A stretch of DNA of 64,000 nt from a virus. Every line of letters begins with the position of its first letter. Position 1 is the stretch's first letter. The translations under genes were made by a program, and so were the position numbers. The stretch covers positions 1 to 64,000 of IMG/VR virus record IMGVR_UViG_3300025010_000029; one strand, written 5' to 3'. Shown one piece after another: positions 1 through 8,554 of this stretch. Under the pieces are notes generated by a model. That model did no database searches. It had not been told where the DNA came from and was given only the letters and a program-made list of their open reading frames with translations.

Positions 1-293
1 AAATACTTCTCTGGATTTCTATTGTCTTTATATTCCCCATCTTTACGCATGGTTGTTATTTCAAAATGTTCACCATTTAAAACAACTGTAACAGTACCAT
101 GCTTCAATCCTGTATCATATGATTTTGCAAATAAAGATTTTACTTGTTCTGGTGTTGCATCTGTAGTAATATCATAGTCTTTGGGACTTTTATAATTAAA
201 AATATTTCTTACTGAACCTCCAACCAAATACCCCTTAAACCCATTAACTTCTAAATGCATAAGTACATATTCTACTGTTTGAGGTATTTCCAT
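1..293 (-). CDS. cca: CCA-adding tRNA nucleotidyltransferase, N-terminal part (runs off the window)
   Basis: The reading frame begins at ATG 293 and is open to the window edge (97 residues seen). It has the class II poly(A) polymerase/CCA-adding head signature: GGSVRN at about residues 24-29, then DYDITTDATPEQV with the metal-binding DxD-type pair, and RKDGEYKDNRNP matching the R-D-G-x-Y-x-D-x-R-x-P template motif. In the family this enzyme adds or repairs the 3' CCA of tRNA. It is translated just after the RlaP-like gene, so two nucleotidyltransferases sit together. The C-terminal RNA-binding domains lie outside the window, so completeness cannot be judged. Confidence 0.9.
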   Translation of the reverse strand, partial: MEIPQTVEYVLMHLEVNGFKGYLVGGSVRNIFNYKSPKDYDITTDATPEQVKSLFAKSYDTGLKHGTVTVVLNGEHFEITTMRKDGEYKDNRNPEKY

Positions 294-317
294 ATATAAT
301 CACCTTCTTTTTATTTA

Positions 318-1304
318 TTATTTATTAAAACTCATTAATGTTATATCACATAACAAATCATTTATTTTCTTTCTATCAGGTGAATGTGGTAATTTAGATT
401 TTTCATAAGCTTCATCTAACTTAATAAACAATTGTTCAGCATGTGATTTTACCTGTTCTAAAGTATACTTACCATGTCTTATATCCAATAAATAATCTTT
501 TTCTGGTCTTAAAACATGTAATTCACCTGTCTCTAATATTTCAATACCTTGATTAAGTAATCTAATTAAATGGAGCGAATGTTTTACGTCATATCCAAAA
601 TCCTCAATTAATCCTTTATGTGAACCTATATGATTATGTTGTCCTTTCCCTATTTCTTTTTTAACAATAATAATTTCATCATTTGCTTTATTAACCATAT
701 TATTATACTCTTGTATTTCATTTGTTAAAGAAATAATCATTTCAGCATCATTATCTGTTATTTCTGTAATACTTTTCTTTAAAATATCAAGTTTATATTC
801 AAGTTTTGTAATATAAATATTATATTGTCTGATACGTTCATTTAAATTATTTAAACGTGTTTTTAATTCATCAACAGGCAATTTATTAGTCAATCTTTTT
901 AATTGGCTGTAAGCATAGCCACCAAAGGTATGTCTCGCCCTTTTGGTTAAAAACAAAAATTTATTATCCATTATCATTTTACCAATGTCATTATAAAATA
1001 TAATATGTTTATCATCAACAAATAAATGTTCAACAATATTTGGGTTACAATTAAATGCTAAATTAAAAAATTTATGCAAACCATAAATAGCAATTTCAGC
1101 TTTTTTTGTTTTATCACCAAAATTATAATATTCTTTAGAAATATATTGTTCAAAATTTTCAAATCCAATAATATATTCTCTTGATGGGATAGTAATTGCT
1201 CCTAAATCAATGTCACTTGTTTCATGGCTTGTACCATAACTATGACTACCCCTATATACTTTTAATATAATGTTGTCTTCAATCCATTTCATGTTGTCAT
1301 CCAA
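318..1304 (-). CDS. RlaP/YcgL-type predicted nucleotidyltransferase
   Basis: About 328 residues. The N-terminus carries YRGSHSYGTSHETSDID, the G-S-H-x-Y-G-T...S-D-x-D signature of the COG3541/RlaP nucleotidyltransferases, which are linked to RNA repair in phages. A coiled-coil-like stretch occupies roughly residues 145-220 and is unusual for the family. An in-frame GTG lies 9 nt upstream (1313), but TTG 1304 sits 8 nt behind GGGAG and is preferred. It lies immediately upstream of the cca gene. Substrate is not deducible; the nucleotidyltransferase fold is a family inference from the motif. Confidence 0.75.
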   Translation of the reverse strand: MDDNMKWIEDNIILKVYRGSHSYGTSHETSDIDLGAITIPSREYIIGFENFEQYISKEYYNFGDKTKKAEIAIYGLHKFFNLAFNCNPNIVEHLFVDDKHIIFYNDIGKMIMDNKFLFLTKRARHTFGGYAYSQLKRLTNKLPVDELKTRLNNLNERIRQYNIYITKLEYKLDILKKSITEITDNDAEMIISLTNEIQEYNNMVNKANDEIIIVKKEIGKGQHNHIGSHKGLIEDFGYDVKHSLHLIRLLNQGIEILETGELHVLRPEKDYLLDIRHGKYTLEQVKSHAEQLFIKLDEAYEKSKLPHSPDRKKINDLLCDITLMSFNK

Positions 1305-1344
1305 TATTATCACTCCCTTGTGTTTGTAAGTTTACCTTGCTTGG

Positions 1345-1602
1345 TTATTCAGAATCATTAATGTGTAACTCAATATTCTTATAAGGAATAATTTCTTTAA
1401 TGTATTTTTCTTTCTCTTCATAAAAACTTTCTAATGATTTTGTTGACGAATAGATTGTAAAATCATTTATATTAATTAATTTATAAGGATATTTACTAGA
1501 ATTTTCATGCGCTATTAAATATTTATTGCCATCATTAAATACAATAACATCCCCTCTACCAAAGCTTGCAACAGAAGTTTTTCTATTATCTACTACTTTC
1601 AT
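1345..1602 (-). CDS. Hypothetical 85-aa protein
   Basis: Starts at ATG behind AAGGAGGAATTGTAAT, a strong SD. Composition is mixed, with a basic/hydrophobic N-terminal half (KTSVASFGRGDVIVFNDGNKYLIAHE) that could form a small beta barrel and an acidic, Lys/Glu-rich tail. No family recognised. It sits between the primase and the RlaP-like gene in the same minus-strand run. Confidence 0.6.
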   Translation of the reverse strand: MKVVDNRKTSVASFGRGDVIVFNDGNKYLIAHENSSKYPYKLININDFTIYSSTKSLESFYEEKEKYIKEIIPYKNIELHINDSE

Positions 1603-1616
1603 ATTACAATTCCTCC

Positions 1617-2624
1617 TTAAACAAAATATTTTACTTTATCATATAATATATTAAACGCTTCTATATTATCTGCTGGAGATTCTTTATCTTTTAATAAGTC
1701 ACTTTTGGCATCATCATACATAACACCAACTTTACCAAATAACTTAAATCTATCAATAATATTTTTCAAATGTTTTTTTGTAACACCTTTATCCAAAGCA
1801 AATATTGGAGTTGCATTCAATCTTATAATTTGTTCTAGCTGTGCATCTGAAACATCCATACTACCTAGTGCTACACTATTATTAATACCATTACTCATAA
1901 GTTGCATTACGCCTTTTTCTGCTTCAACAATTATAACTTCTTTATTTTTTTTAATATCTTTGTATGTTTTATCTAAACCAAATAATATTTTACTTTTTGA
2001 TGTTGGGTGAAGATATATATACTTTTTTTTATCATCTTCATCTTTTTTATTTATCGCTCTGCCTTTCACCCCGACCAAATTACCAATAGAATCATATATG
2101 GGCAATGTAATCCTTTCACTTCTCCTGTCAAAACCAATATTAAATAATCTTTGTATTTTGGGTTTGATGCCATCTTTAACAAACCAAATATTAGGACATA
2201 ATTCATAATCATTTAATACTGTTTCAGGAATTGGTTTTACTTTATGATCAATCTCAACTTCATTTCCTTCAATATTATCTAACCACTTTAACAAACCTAA
2301 TTCATCACTATTATCTTCTTCATTGTTTATGTTATAATAATCATATCCGCAAGTATCACATATCCATTTCATGGCTTGTGGAAATGATAATTCTTTAATA
2401 AATTCAACAAGTGATATTACATCTCCACTTACATCTCTTGTGAATACTTTACATATTAATGTGTTGATGTTTACTTGTACTGCCCTTTTATTTTGCCCTC
2501 CTGGTAAAGCACATGTTATCCATTCATTTCTTTCAGTTTTAATATTAGTACAACCTAATTGTTCAAAAATAAAAGCAACTAGGTTGTCTTCAATAATTTT
2601 ATCTTTTAATGTTTGAGCGTTAAT
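1617..2624 (-). CDS. DnaG-like DNA primase with Toprim domain; proposed AUU start
   Basis: The obvious ATG (2372) is internal: the frame stays open upstream to an in-frame TAA at 2625-2627, and ATT 2622-2624 lies 6 nt behind GGGGTG. No ATG, GTG or TTG occurs in the 84 upstream codons. That extension encodes a DnaG-like N-terminal region (IRTERNEW-type start, ..WITCALPGG.., then FTRDVSGDVISLVEF resembling the F.C..CG..GD.I.F part of CHC2 zinc domains), although the expected cysteines are partly replaced. The C-terminal half is Toprim: VIIVEAEKGV with the catalytic Glu, then FALDKGV and a downstream Asp-Asp. It would make RNA primers for the DnaB-like helicase encoded about 2 kb upstream. Confidence 0.8.
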   Translation of the reverse strand: MNAQTLKDKIIEDNLVAFIFEQLGCTNIKTERNEWITCALPGGQNKRAVQVNINTLICKVFTRDVSGDVISLVEFIKELSFPQAMKWICDTCGYDYYNINNEEDNSDELGLLKWLDNIEGNEVEIDHKVKPIPETVLNDYELCPNIWFVKDGIKPKIQRLFNIGFDRRSERITLPIYDSIGNLVGVKGRAINKKDEDDKKKYIYLHPTSKSKILFGLDKTYKDIKKNKEVIIVEAEKGVMQLMSNGINNSVALGSMDVSDAQLEQIIRLNATPIFALDKGVTKKHLKNIIDRFKLFGKVGVMYDDAKSDLLKDKESPADNIEAFNILYDKVKYFV

Positions 2625-2638
2625 TTATAACACCCCAT

Positions 2639-3178
2639 TTATCCCAACTTTACAGACTCAAATTTATGAAAAATACTTGTTTTTGTATTCATATTATAAA
2701 TAAGTATGTTTTCATAATTATCTTTAATAAATTTCATATGGACTCTAAATGTTTCCATAGAATAATTTAGATTTTTATTAAATGCGTTACCTTTGTCTTT
2801 CTTAATAATAAAAACATCACCACTAATTATAATAACAATATTTGCTCTACGTGCAATTTTTTCAACTTTTTCTGGTAGTTTACAAGCATGTTTTAACAAT
2901 TCTTTTTTAGTAAAAATAATTAAACTAGTTTCTACATCTGCAACAATAGTATTATTGTATTGCGGAACAGATACAAATAACGTACCAATATCTTCTATCT
3001 CTGCAATTGGCATCATTTCACCTTTTGATTTAGCAGGTAAAATTAAATCTATCCCTACAATTTTAAATAGTTTATTGTTTTTGTAATCTTTTAATTGTGT
3101 TGGAACAAGCCTACCATTTTTATTTAATTTTAAAGAAGTTGTATTCCTTTTCATTGTTACCAAATCGTTAATTTTCAT
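2639..3178 (-). CDS. Hypothetical 179-aa protein
   Basis: Lies between the primase and the C2H2-containing gene; its stop (TAA) is followed directly by ATGG, a 10-codon out-of-frame ORF that precedes the primase start. The protein is basic at the N-terminus (MKRNTTSLKLNKNGRLVP) and has a hydrophobic, beta-rich centre with VVIIISGDVFIIKKDK near residues 114-129. No family recognised. A role in replication is suggested only by position. Confidence 0.65.
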   Translation of the reverse strand: MKINDLVTMKRNTTSLKLNKNGRLVPTQLKDYKNNKLFKIVGIDLILPAKSKGEMMPIAEIEDIGTLFVSVPQYNNTIVADVETSLIIFTKKELLKHACKLPEKVEKIARRANIVIIISGDVFIIKKDKGNAFNKNLNYSMETFRVHMKFIKDNYENILIYNMNTKTSIFHKFESVKLG

Positions 3179-3211
3179 TTTGTTACCTCCATATTATATT
3201 TATTTTAATAA

Positions 3212-4096
3212 TTACCAAGGTCTAAAAATTTCATTATTTTTCAATCTTTCTGAAACAGATAAAGACAATTCGGGTTCACAATATTCGCAAGCAGATATTA
3301 TACAACTATTATTTTTTTTACAATGTAAATTCATATTTTCAAATTTAAGATGTTGGCATTTCCCATCCGCATTCCTGTAAATACATTTATGAAAATAGCA
3401 ATAACAAGAATTACATTTATTATTTATTATATTCTCTTTCGCATATTTATCAACAGCTTCAATTTTAATAGATTTACCACATTCCATTAAATATTGTAAA
3501 TCAATCCCTTTTATAGAATAACCAGTAAAATAACCCCCATCATAAACTGCTTTTGGTACACCAGTGATTTCTTTAACAAAATATTGTGTAAATTCATTAG
3601 CAAATAAATTTAAATCTTTATGTTTCCCAAAAGGATAATAAGATTTATGTTCAGCTACTTTCATTCCTTCTACTTTAAATTTAAAAATATACTCATGATT
3701 TTTAGTTGATTCACAATGTAATATTTCAAATTTACCCATCTCTGCCAAAAGAAATAGTATTGTATTAATTCTCAAAATCGTTACATCAATGCTACTTAAT
3801 AATTTTTCAATATTTTTATCATTAATATTAAAATATTTAATAATACACGTATTACCATGTTGCAATTTGATAACATATTTCTTCTTTTTATATTTATCAC
3901 TATGATTTATAGTAATTTTATAATCAGGAAATGATTCCTTTAATGCTGTACATAGATTAATAAAATTTTTATCTTGAAATATTTCTGTATGTTTGTCCAT
4001 TTGGTGTTGTGCATATTCCATAGGGTCAGTTGTGGCAAAATCACATGATTTACATGAATAAATTACAGGTGTTAAAGATATATTTTTGTTTAACAT
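3212..4096 (-). CDS. Zinc-finger protein of unknown function (C2H2-like N-terminus, Cys-rich C-terminus)
   Basis: 294 residues. Residues about 13-36 read YSCKSCDFATTDPMEYAQHQMDKH, a C-x2-C...H-x4-H arrangement typical of a C2H2 finger. The last 70 residues contain CNSCYCYFHKCIYRNADGKC and further CxxC pairs, indicating at least one more zinc site. The start follows AAAGGAGAGAGTATATT. It lies just downstream of the DnaB-like helicase, so a DNA- or RNA-binding accessory role in replication is a reasonable guess, not shown. Confidence 0.65.
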   Translation of the reverse strand: MLNKNISLTPVIYSCKSCDFATTDPMEYAQHQMDKHTEIFQDKNFINLCTALKESFPDYKITINHSDKYKKKKYVIKLQHGNTCIIKYFNINDKNIEKLLSSIDVTILRINTILFLLAEMGKFEILHCESTKNHEYIFKFKVEGMKVAEHKSYYPFGKHKDLNLFANEFTQYFVKEITGVPKAVYDGGYFTGYSIKGIDLQYLMECGKSIKIEAVDKYAKENIINNKCNSCYCYFHKCIYRNADGKCQHLKFENMNLHCKKNNSCIISACEYCEPELSLSVSERLKNNEIFRPW

Positions 4097-4120
4097 AATA
4101 TACTCTCTCCTTTGTTTAAT

Positions 4121-5560
4121 TTATTTTTTTATTTTATTATATTTTAACAAACCCAATTCAATCCAAGTATTATTTCCTCTGTCTACTTCATAACATATCC
4201 ATAAGTTATCTAAACCACCTCTATTTTTATCAATAACCATAGCATAATATGTTTTACTTGGACTTAAATCAATTCTGCCATACTCATCACTATCTATATA
4301 ATAATCTTCATACTCAGCTTTATTTAATTCTCTTGCCATTAATAAAACATCTAAAACATGCTTAATGTGCTTCGCTCCACTTATAGATTGACTAGATAAC
4401 ATTTTGTCAAACAATGATTCATCAGTAAGCTGACCTGTTATAAATCCTGCAACATCTAAATCATTGCATAAATCTTTTAGCAATCTAGCACTCTCTGCGA
4501 ATTTTTCCCATGTAGCCAAACCACTCATACTTTTGTCTAATCGCATTGGTTTGAAAGTATCTACTATAAAATGTTCAACACCATATTTTAATTTATGTTT
4601 TTTAATTATGCGTGTTAAAGTTTTTACATCCCATTTCTTTAAACTTACAAAATATATATTTGTATTTTTTTCAATCCATGTTGATGCTTTAATACATAAT
4701 AAATTTTTTTTAGAATCGTTATGAGCACGACCAGTAACAATTTCTGCTTCATTGATTAAAATATTACTTTTACTATAAAATATGTTATTAATTACAGAAC
4801 TTAGTAGCATTGCGTTCCATTCTTCAACATCTTGCTCATTAACCAATATTAATAAAGGGACTTTGTTTACAATACTTGTGTGAGTTATTATTCTACTCAT
4901 TATCCTACTTTTACCACGACCAGAATGCATACAACACATATGCAATTTCTTTTTTCGCATTCCTCTGATAAAACTATCTAATATAGGAAAAGGCAATGAT
5001 ATTCCAATGGAAGGATTTTTACCCCAATTATCATACACTTCAACCATGTTTTTCCCCAGTAAAACGCTATCTTCAACACCTTTAATTTTCATTTGAATCT
5101 GATTTAATTGGTATTCAACGCTTTCTATAATCTGTTCTGGAGTAATTTTATCAATTACTTTTAAAATTGGTTCAATAGGGAAATTCTTTTCATGTAATTC
5201 CCTCAATATAGTATATTTCTGCAATGTATTAAAGTATATGTCTTTATCTTTTAAATCACAATTATTCTTTAATCTTTTTAAAGTTGTCCAACCATTATAC
5301 TTTTTATATAATTTCTTTTTTATTTCATCTTCTTCAAGATAAACATTAATTTTAATTTCATCAATATTCTCATATTTTTTTACAAAAAATAAATCTTGAA
5401 GAAGCTTATAAAAAAACAGTGCCATTGGAGAACTAAAATATGATTCATGTGGATAAATCTTATCATAATAATCCAATAGCAAACTATTATCTTTTAGCAG
5501 ACAACCTAACATTAATGCTTCTGCCCCTGTATTACATAAATCTTTCTTGTCTATTGCCAT
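4121..5560 (-). CDS. DnaB-like replicative helicase
   Basis: 479 residues, close to the usual DnaB size. The N-terminal part has the DnaB-N pattern (EALMLGCLLKD, then YFSSPMALFFYKLLQDLF). The RecA-type ATPase domain has a Walker A of the DnaB style at about 211-219 (MHSGRGKS, first Gly replaced as in many DnaB proteins) and a Walker B-like HFIVDTFKPM. A FITGQLTDES segment corresponds to motif H3. It should unwind DNA at the fork and load with the primase encoded downstream. The exact subfamily (DnaB versus phage gp41-like) cannot be fixed by eye. Confidence 0.82.
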   Translation of the reverse strand: MAIDKKDLCNTGAEALMLGCLLKDNSLLLDYYDKIYPHESYFSSPMALFFYKLLQDLFFVKKYENIDEIKINVYLEEDEIKKKLYKKYNGWTTLKRLKNNCDLKDKDIYFNTLQKYTILRELHEKNFPIEPILKVIDKITPEQIIESVEYQLNQIQMKIKGVEDSVLLGKNMVEVYDNWGKNPSIGISLPFPILDSFIRGMRKKKLHMCCMHSGRGKSRIMSRIITHTSIVNKVPLLILVNEQDVEEWNAMLLSSVINNIFYSKSNILINEAEIVTGRAHNDSKKNLLCIKASTWIEKNTNIYFVSLKKWDVKTLTRIIKKHKLKYGVEHFIVDTFKPMRLDKSMSGLATWEKFAESARLLKDLCNDLDVAGFITGQLTDESLFDKMLSSQSISGAKHIKHVLDVLLMARELNKAEYEDYYIDSDEYGRIDLSPSKTYYAMVIDKNRGGLDNLWICYEVDRGNNTWIELGLLKYNKIKK

Positions 5561-5577
5561 ACATTATCCACCATCCT

Positions 5578-5835
5578 TTAACTGGCAAGCAACTCTCCAT
5601 ACATACCATTGTTACATATAATATTTTGAATTCTTACCAGCAAATTATCAAAGAATTTAATATCTTTATAATAATATTCTGCTTCACACCAATTTCTAAC
5701 ACGTAAATCAATATCATTTTCAGGGTTTCTAACATCATTCTTAAACATTGGAAATCTTTTATATGGATTATAATTTGTAACTTTCATATCCATAACTTCT
5801 TGAACACTGTATATTTTATTATTGTTTAAGTTCAT
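5578..5835 (-). CDS. Hypothetical 85-aa protein
   Basis: Short protein upstream of the DnaB-like gene with 17 nt between them. It begins MNLNNNKIYSVQEVMDM and has an aromatic, charged middle (YNPYKRFPMFKNDVRNPEND). No transmembrane segment and no recognised family. Position suggests a helicase accessory protein or loader, but nothing in the sequence proves this. Confidence 0.55.
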   Translation of the reverse strand: MNLNNNKIYSVQEVMDMKVTNYNPYKRFPMFKNDVRNPENDIDLRVRNWCEAEYYYKDIKFFDNLLVRIQNIICNNGMYGELLAS

Positions 5836-5853
5836 GTTATTATCTCCTTTTTA

Positions 5854-6411
5854 TTATTCAAATAAAGTTGTTATATCTACTTCATTAGAATTGTTTTTTA
5901 TTTTATTTTCAACACGTTTGCTTTCATCAATTTTGTGAATTACTATATTGTCATTAGTAGTATCAGTTTGTTCTTTAATTATTTCCATCTCTCTGTGCAA
6001 TTCGCTAATACATTGTTTAATAATAGCAAATACATACCTCCAAGGTTTACCTGCCTTTAAATGATGTTTAATAATTAAATTCTTTTTAATAAATGCTCTT
6101 TCCATTAAAGCATAGTCATAACCCTCTTTGATTTTTCCTTTCCTGCCCAAAGCTGGTTCTTCACCATTTCTTAAGTCCCTTAAATCTTGAATCATATATT
6201 GATCTAATTGTGGGATTTTAAAAATTTTTAAAATTACTTCTCTTAAACTTCCAAATGAATCATAATCTTCTTTCCATGATTCATAACATTCTTTATGAGC
6301 ATTTCTTTTTTGTGTTGACTTGCCAGTATATGTTGTATGCTCATATTGAATACGCTCATTAACATGTACTGGTTCTTTACAATGCCAACACTTTACATAT
6401 TCTCTTGCCAT
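5854..6411 (-). CDS. Zinc-ribbon-containing hypothetical protein
   Basis: 185 residues. It opens with CWHCKEPV and continues with RNAHKECYESW, giving a C-x2-C...H-x2-C zinc site. The middle is rich in basic and helical sequence (ALMERAFIKKNLIIKHHL, then WRYVFAIIKQCISELH). The start codon overlaps the stop of the dNMP kinase gene (shared base 6411), so the two are translationally coupled. Probably nucleic-acid binding; function unknown. Confidence 0.6.
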   Translation of the reverse strand: MAREYVKCWHCKEPVHVNERIQYEHTTYTGKSTQKRNAHKECYESWKEDYDSFGSLREVILKIFKIPQLDQYMIQDLRDLRNGEEPALGRKGKIKEGYDYALMERAFIKKNLIIKHHLKAGKPWRYVFAIIKQCISELHREMEIIKEQTDTTNDNIVIHKIDESKRVENKIKNNSNEVDITTLFE

Positions 6412-6992
6412 TATATCACCTTATTACTAATTATATTTTTTATATAAATTTTTACTTGTTTTTGAAGTTTATCTTTCAACTCTTCAATTGTACCATTGTT
6501 TTCAACAATAATATCAAATACAAAATTGTCTAAATCTGTTTCTGATGCATGTTGATTAAGTTCATCTCCTGCAACATTATAGTTTGGTCTATTAATTCTT
6601 AAAGTGATAATGCTATCAACTAAATTCTTTTTTTGTAATTTTTTAAAAAAATCATAATTAACTTTTTCTCTAAATGACTCAATTAATGCAATAGATTCTG
6701 TAGCATACCCTACATATGGCATTATATCTCTTTCCCATACTCTACGTGCCATATGGTAAGGATAAAATTCAGTACCTACACGATATATTTCAGCCATTAA
6801 TTTTCTGCTTTCAGGCGTATCAAAACCATTCCAATAAAAATCATTAAAGCATAACTCCCTAATATAAGTAGACAAACTGCATTGTATTACATTATTATAT
6901 AAAGGAGAAAGCAGAGAATTTAACAAGTTCCCTGCTGTACCTTTCCCACTTCCACTTTTTCCTGATATTAATAGTATATCTGGTTTAATCAT
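6411..6992 (-). CDS. Deoxynucleoside monophosphate kinase-like P-loop protein
   Basis: 193 residues starting with LLISGKSGSGKGTAGNLL, a Walker A loop (GKSGSGKG) at about residues 8-15 as in adenylate/dNMP kinases. The remainder has a plausible LID/NMP-binding pattern, with RRVWERDIMPY and SIITLRINRPNYN near the end. The T4 gp1-type family phosphorylates dNMPs to feed replication. The gene sits in the replication operon, which fits. Substrate range cannot be read from sequence. Confidence 0.7.
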   Translation of the reverse strand: MIKPDILLISGKSGSGKGTAGNLLNSLLSPLYNNVIQCSLSTYIRELCFNDFYWNGFDTPESRKLMAEIYRVGTEFYPYHMARRVWERDIMPYVGYATESIALIESFREKVNYDFFKKLQKKNLVDSIITLRINRPNYNVAGDELNQHASETDLDNFVFDIIVENNGTIEELKDKLQKQVKIYIKNIISNKVI

Positions 6993-7012
6993 ATAATATT
7001 AAATATCCTCCT

Positions 7013-7264
7013 TTACTGCTTGGAATTAGACTCATGAATAAAGTTGTCCTTAATTTTGACAATTGTTTTAGTCGTATTTGCTACTTCAGCAAATATAGTA
7101 TTATTTAATTCATTTAATTGTCTAATTTTCATTGCGTTTTTCTCATGAATAGTTTGCAGTTTTGCAACATTATTTTCTAATTTATTTACAATTTTTACAA
7201 ATATATTAACTGCACCTTTAATTGCGTTTTGATATCTTTTCATCATAAACATTGTCATAAACAT
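7013..7264 (-). CDS. Hypothetical 83-aa coiled-coil protein
   Basis: Starts behind GGAGGTTATAACAAT. After a hydrophobic MFMTMFMM start, the rest is predicted helical with heptad-like spacing (AVNIFVKIVNKLENNVAKLQ, then IRQLNELNNTIF). No catalytic motif. It may be a small oligomeric accessory protein; nothing more can be said. Confidence 0.55.
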   Translation of the reverse strand: MFMTMFMMKRYQNAIKGAVNIFVKIVNKLENNVAKLQTIHEKNAMKIRQLNELNNTIFAEVANTTKTIVKIKDNFIHESNSKQ

Positions 7265-7307
7265 ATTGTTATAACCTCCATTTATTGTTATATTTAATAT
7301 TTTAAAT

Positions 7308-8447
7308 TTACTCTTGTTCTAGGGCAATTAAATTTTCCATTACTTGCTTTGCTGTATCTAAATCTTTAACAAAATCAAAATTTCTATTGTTATTCATTGC
7401 TTTTTTAATATCAATTGGTTTAACTTTTTTTACCCTTAATTCTTTTGCTTTTGTTTCTAACTGAGTAAGCATTTCTTCTAATGTGTATTCTGCATCTTCT
7501 TTTTCCTTATTGGTAGTAGTATCACTATCTGTTGTTTCATTGTTTTTAATTTTCTTTTGTTCTTCCAGATAGGTTTTTGTTTTTATGCTTTTCTCTTCTT
7601 GTTGCTCTTCTGCAATTTCATCAATATCTTTATCCAACTGTTCCAATTCTGCTCTTACAGCTTGTTTAAATACTTCAATAAACTCGTTTACGTTATATTC
7701 AATTCTTTCAGGAACTTTTGTAAATCTTCCTCCTGCTTCAACATACCCATCTGTTCTAAAATACATATATCTTTTTGATACAGTATCTCCAGTGTCTTTG
7801 TCTTTTTCTTTTTCTGCTGTAATAAATATAATAAAATCTGCCATGTTAATAAATATTTCTCTTGCAGAACTAGGCATTGAAACAATTAATTGATCAAATT
7901 TTTGTCCATCTCTTTGTTCTACTTCTTTATCTTTAGAGTGTGTTAATACCCATACTCCATAACCAGCTTTCATTAGTCTGTTAATTTGTGTTCTAATTTT
8001 TTGTTTAGCCCTTTGATAACCTACACCAAATCCTTGATCACTTTTACCTTTTGCACCAACACCAGAAATATCTGCTGTCCTCTTAGTAGGATTCTTAATG
8101 TTCCATTCTTTGATTACAGCATCACAAGCCCAATCCCAACAAAGATCACCTGTATCAATTCCTATTATTTTAAAAGGCAATTCTTCTTTTTTCTCAACTA
8201 ACTGGTCTACAGCTTCTTCAAAATCATCAAAATCATTAATATCTTGTGGAACAACTTGTAAAGCTGTATAACCTTTTTCAAAAGCTAATAATAAACCTTT
8301 TGTAATATCTCCAAAATATAATTTAATCAATGATGCAAATAATGCTGTTTTCCCAACTTTAGGTATTCCTGCTATGACAAAAGAATAGTCTTCAATAGCC
8401 ACTTGTGGTACATTAATTTTAAAATTACTTAAATCAAAATCTGCCAA
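7308..8447 (-). CDS. Sak4-like RecA-fold ATPase (phage recombinase/ATP-binding protein)
   Basis: 379 residues. Walker A is GIPKVGKT (about residues 27-34) and Walker B is FKIIGIDTGD (about 92-101); WVLTHSKDK and YFRTDGYVE follow at the expected sensor positions. These features match phage AAA_24/Sak4-type single-strand annealing ATPases. The C-terminal ~110 residues are Glu/Lys-rich and likely disordered, an extension many relatives lack. The start is TTG 8445-8447 behind GGAGAG. A perfect palindrome containing the SD lies just upstream and may control translation. SSB is encoded two genes upstream, a common pairing. Confidence 0.75.
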   Translation of the reverse strand: MADFDLSNFKINVPQVAIEDYSFVIAGIPKVGKTALFASLIKLYFGDITKGLLLAFEKGYTALQVVPQDINDFDDFEEAVDQLVEKKEELPFKIIGIDTGDLCWDWACDAVIKEWNIKNPTKRTADISGVGAKGKSDQGFGVGYQRAKQKIRTQINRLMKAGYGVWVLTHSKDKEVEQRDGQKFDQLIVSMPSSAREIFINMADFIIFITAEKEKDKDTGDTVSKRYMYFRTDGYVEAGGRFTKVPERIEYNVNEFIEVFKQAVRAELEQLDKDIDEIAEEQQEEKSIKTKTYLEEQKKIKNNETTDSDTTTNKEKEDAEYTLEEMLTQLETKAKELRVKKVKPIDIKKAMNNNRNFDFVKDLDTAKQVMENLIALEQE

Positions 8448-8461
8448 TCTTTATACACTCT

Positions 8462-8512
8462 CCTTAACAAAATATTTTGTTAAGGAATCAGTTTTGTTAT
8501 GTTTAAGATTCC
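8462..8512 (-). promoter_or_regulatory. SD-sequestering palindrome plus second stem in the Sak4-like leader
   Basis: 8462-8485 is a perfect 24-nt palindrome (CCTTAACAAAAT and its complement). Its 3' arm on the minus strand ends AAGG of AAGGAGAG, the SD of the downstream gene. A second pair, GGAATC (8484-8489) with GATTCC (8507-8512), overlaps its base, so the two stems are mutually exclusive. Confidence 0.5.
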
Positions 8513-8554
8513 TTCTTGTTATTAAGATTAAATATTATTATAAATATTATTATT

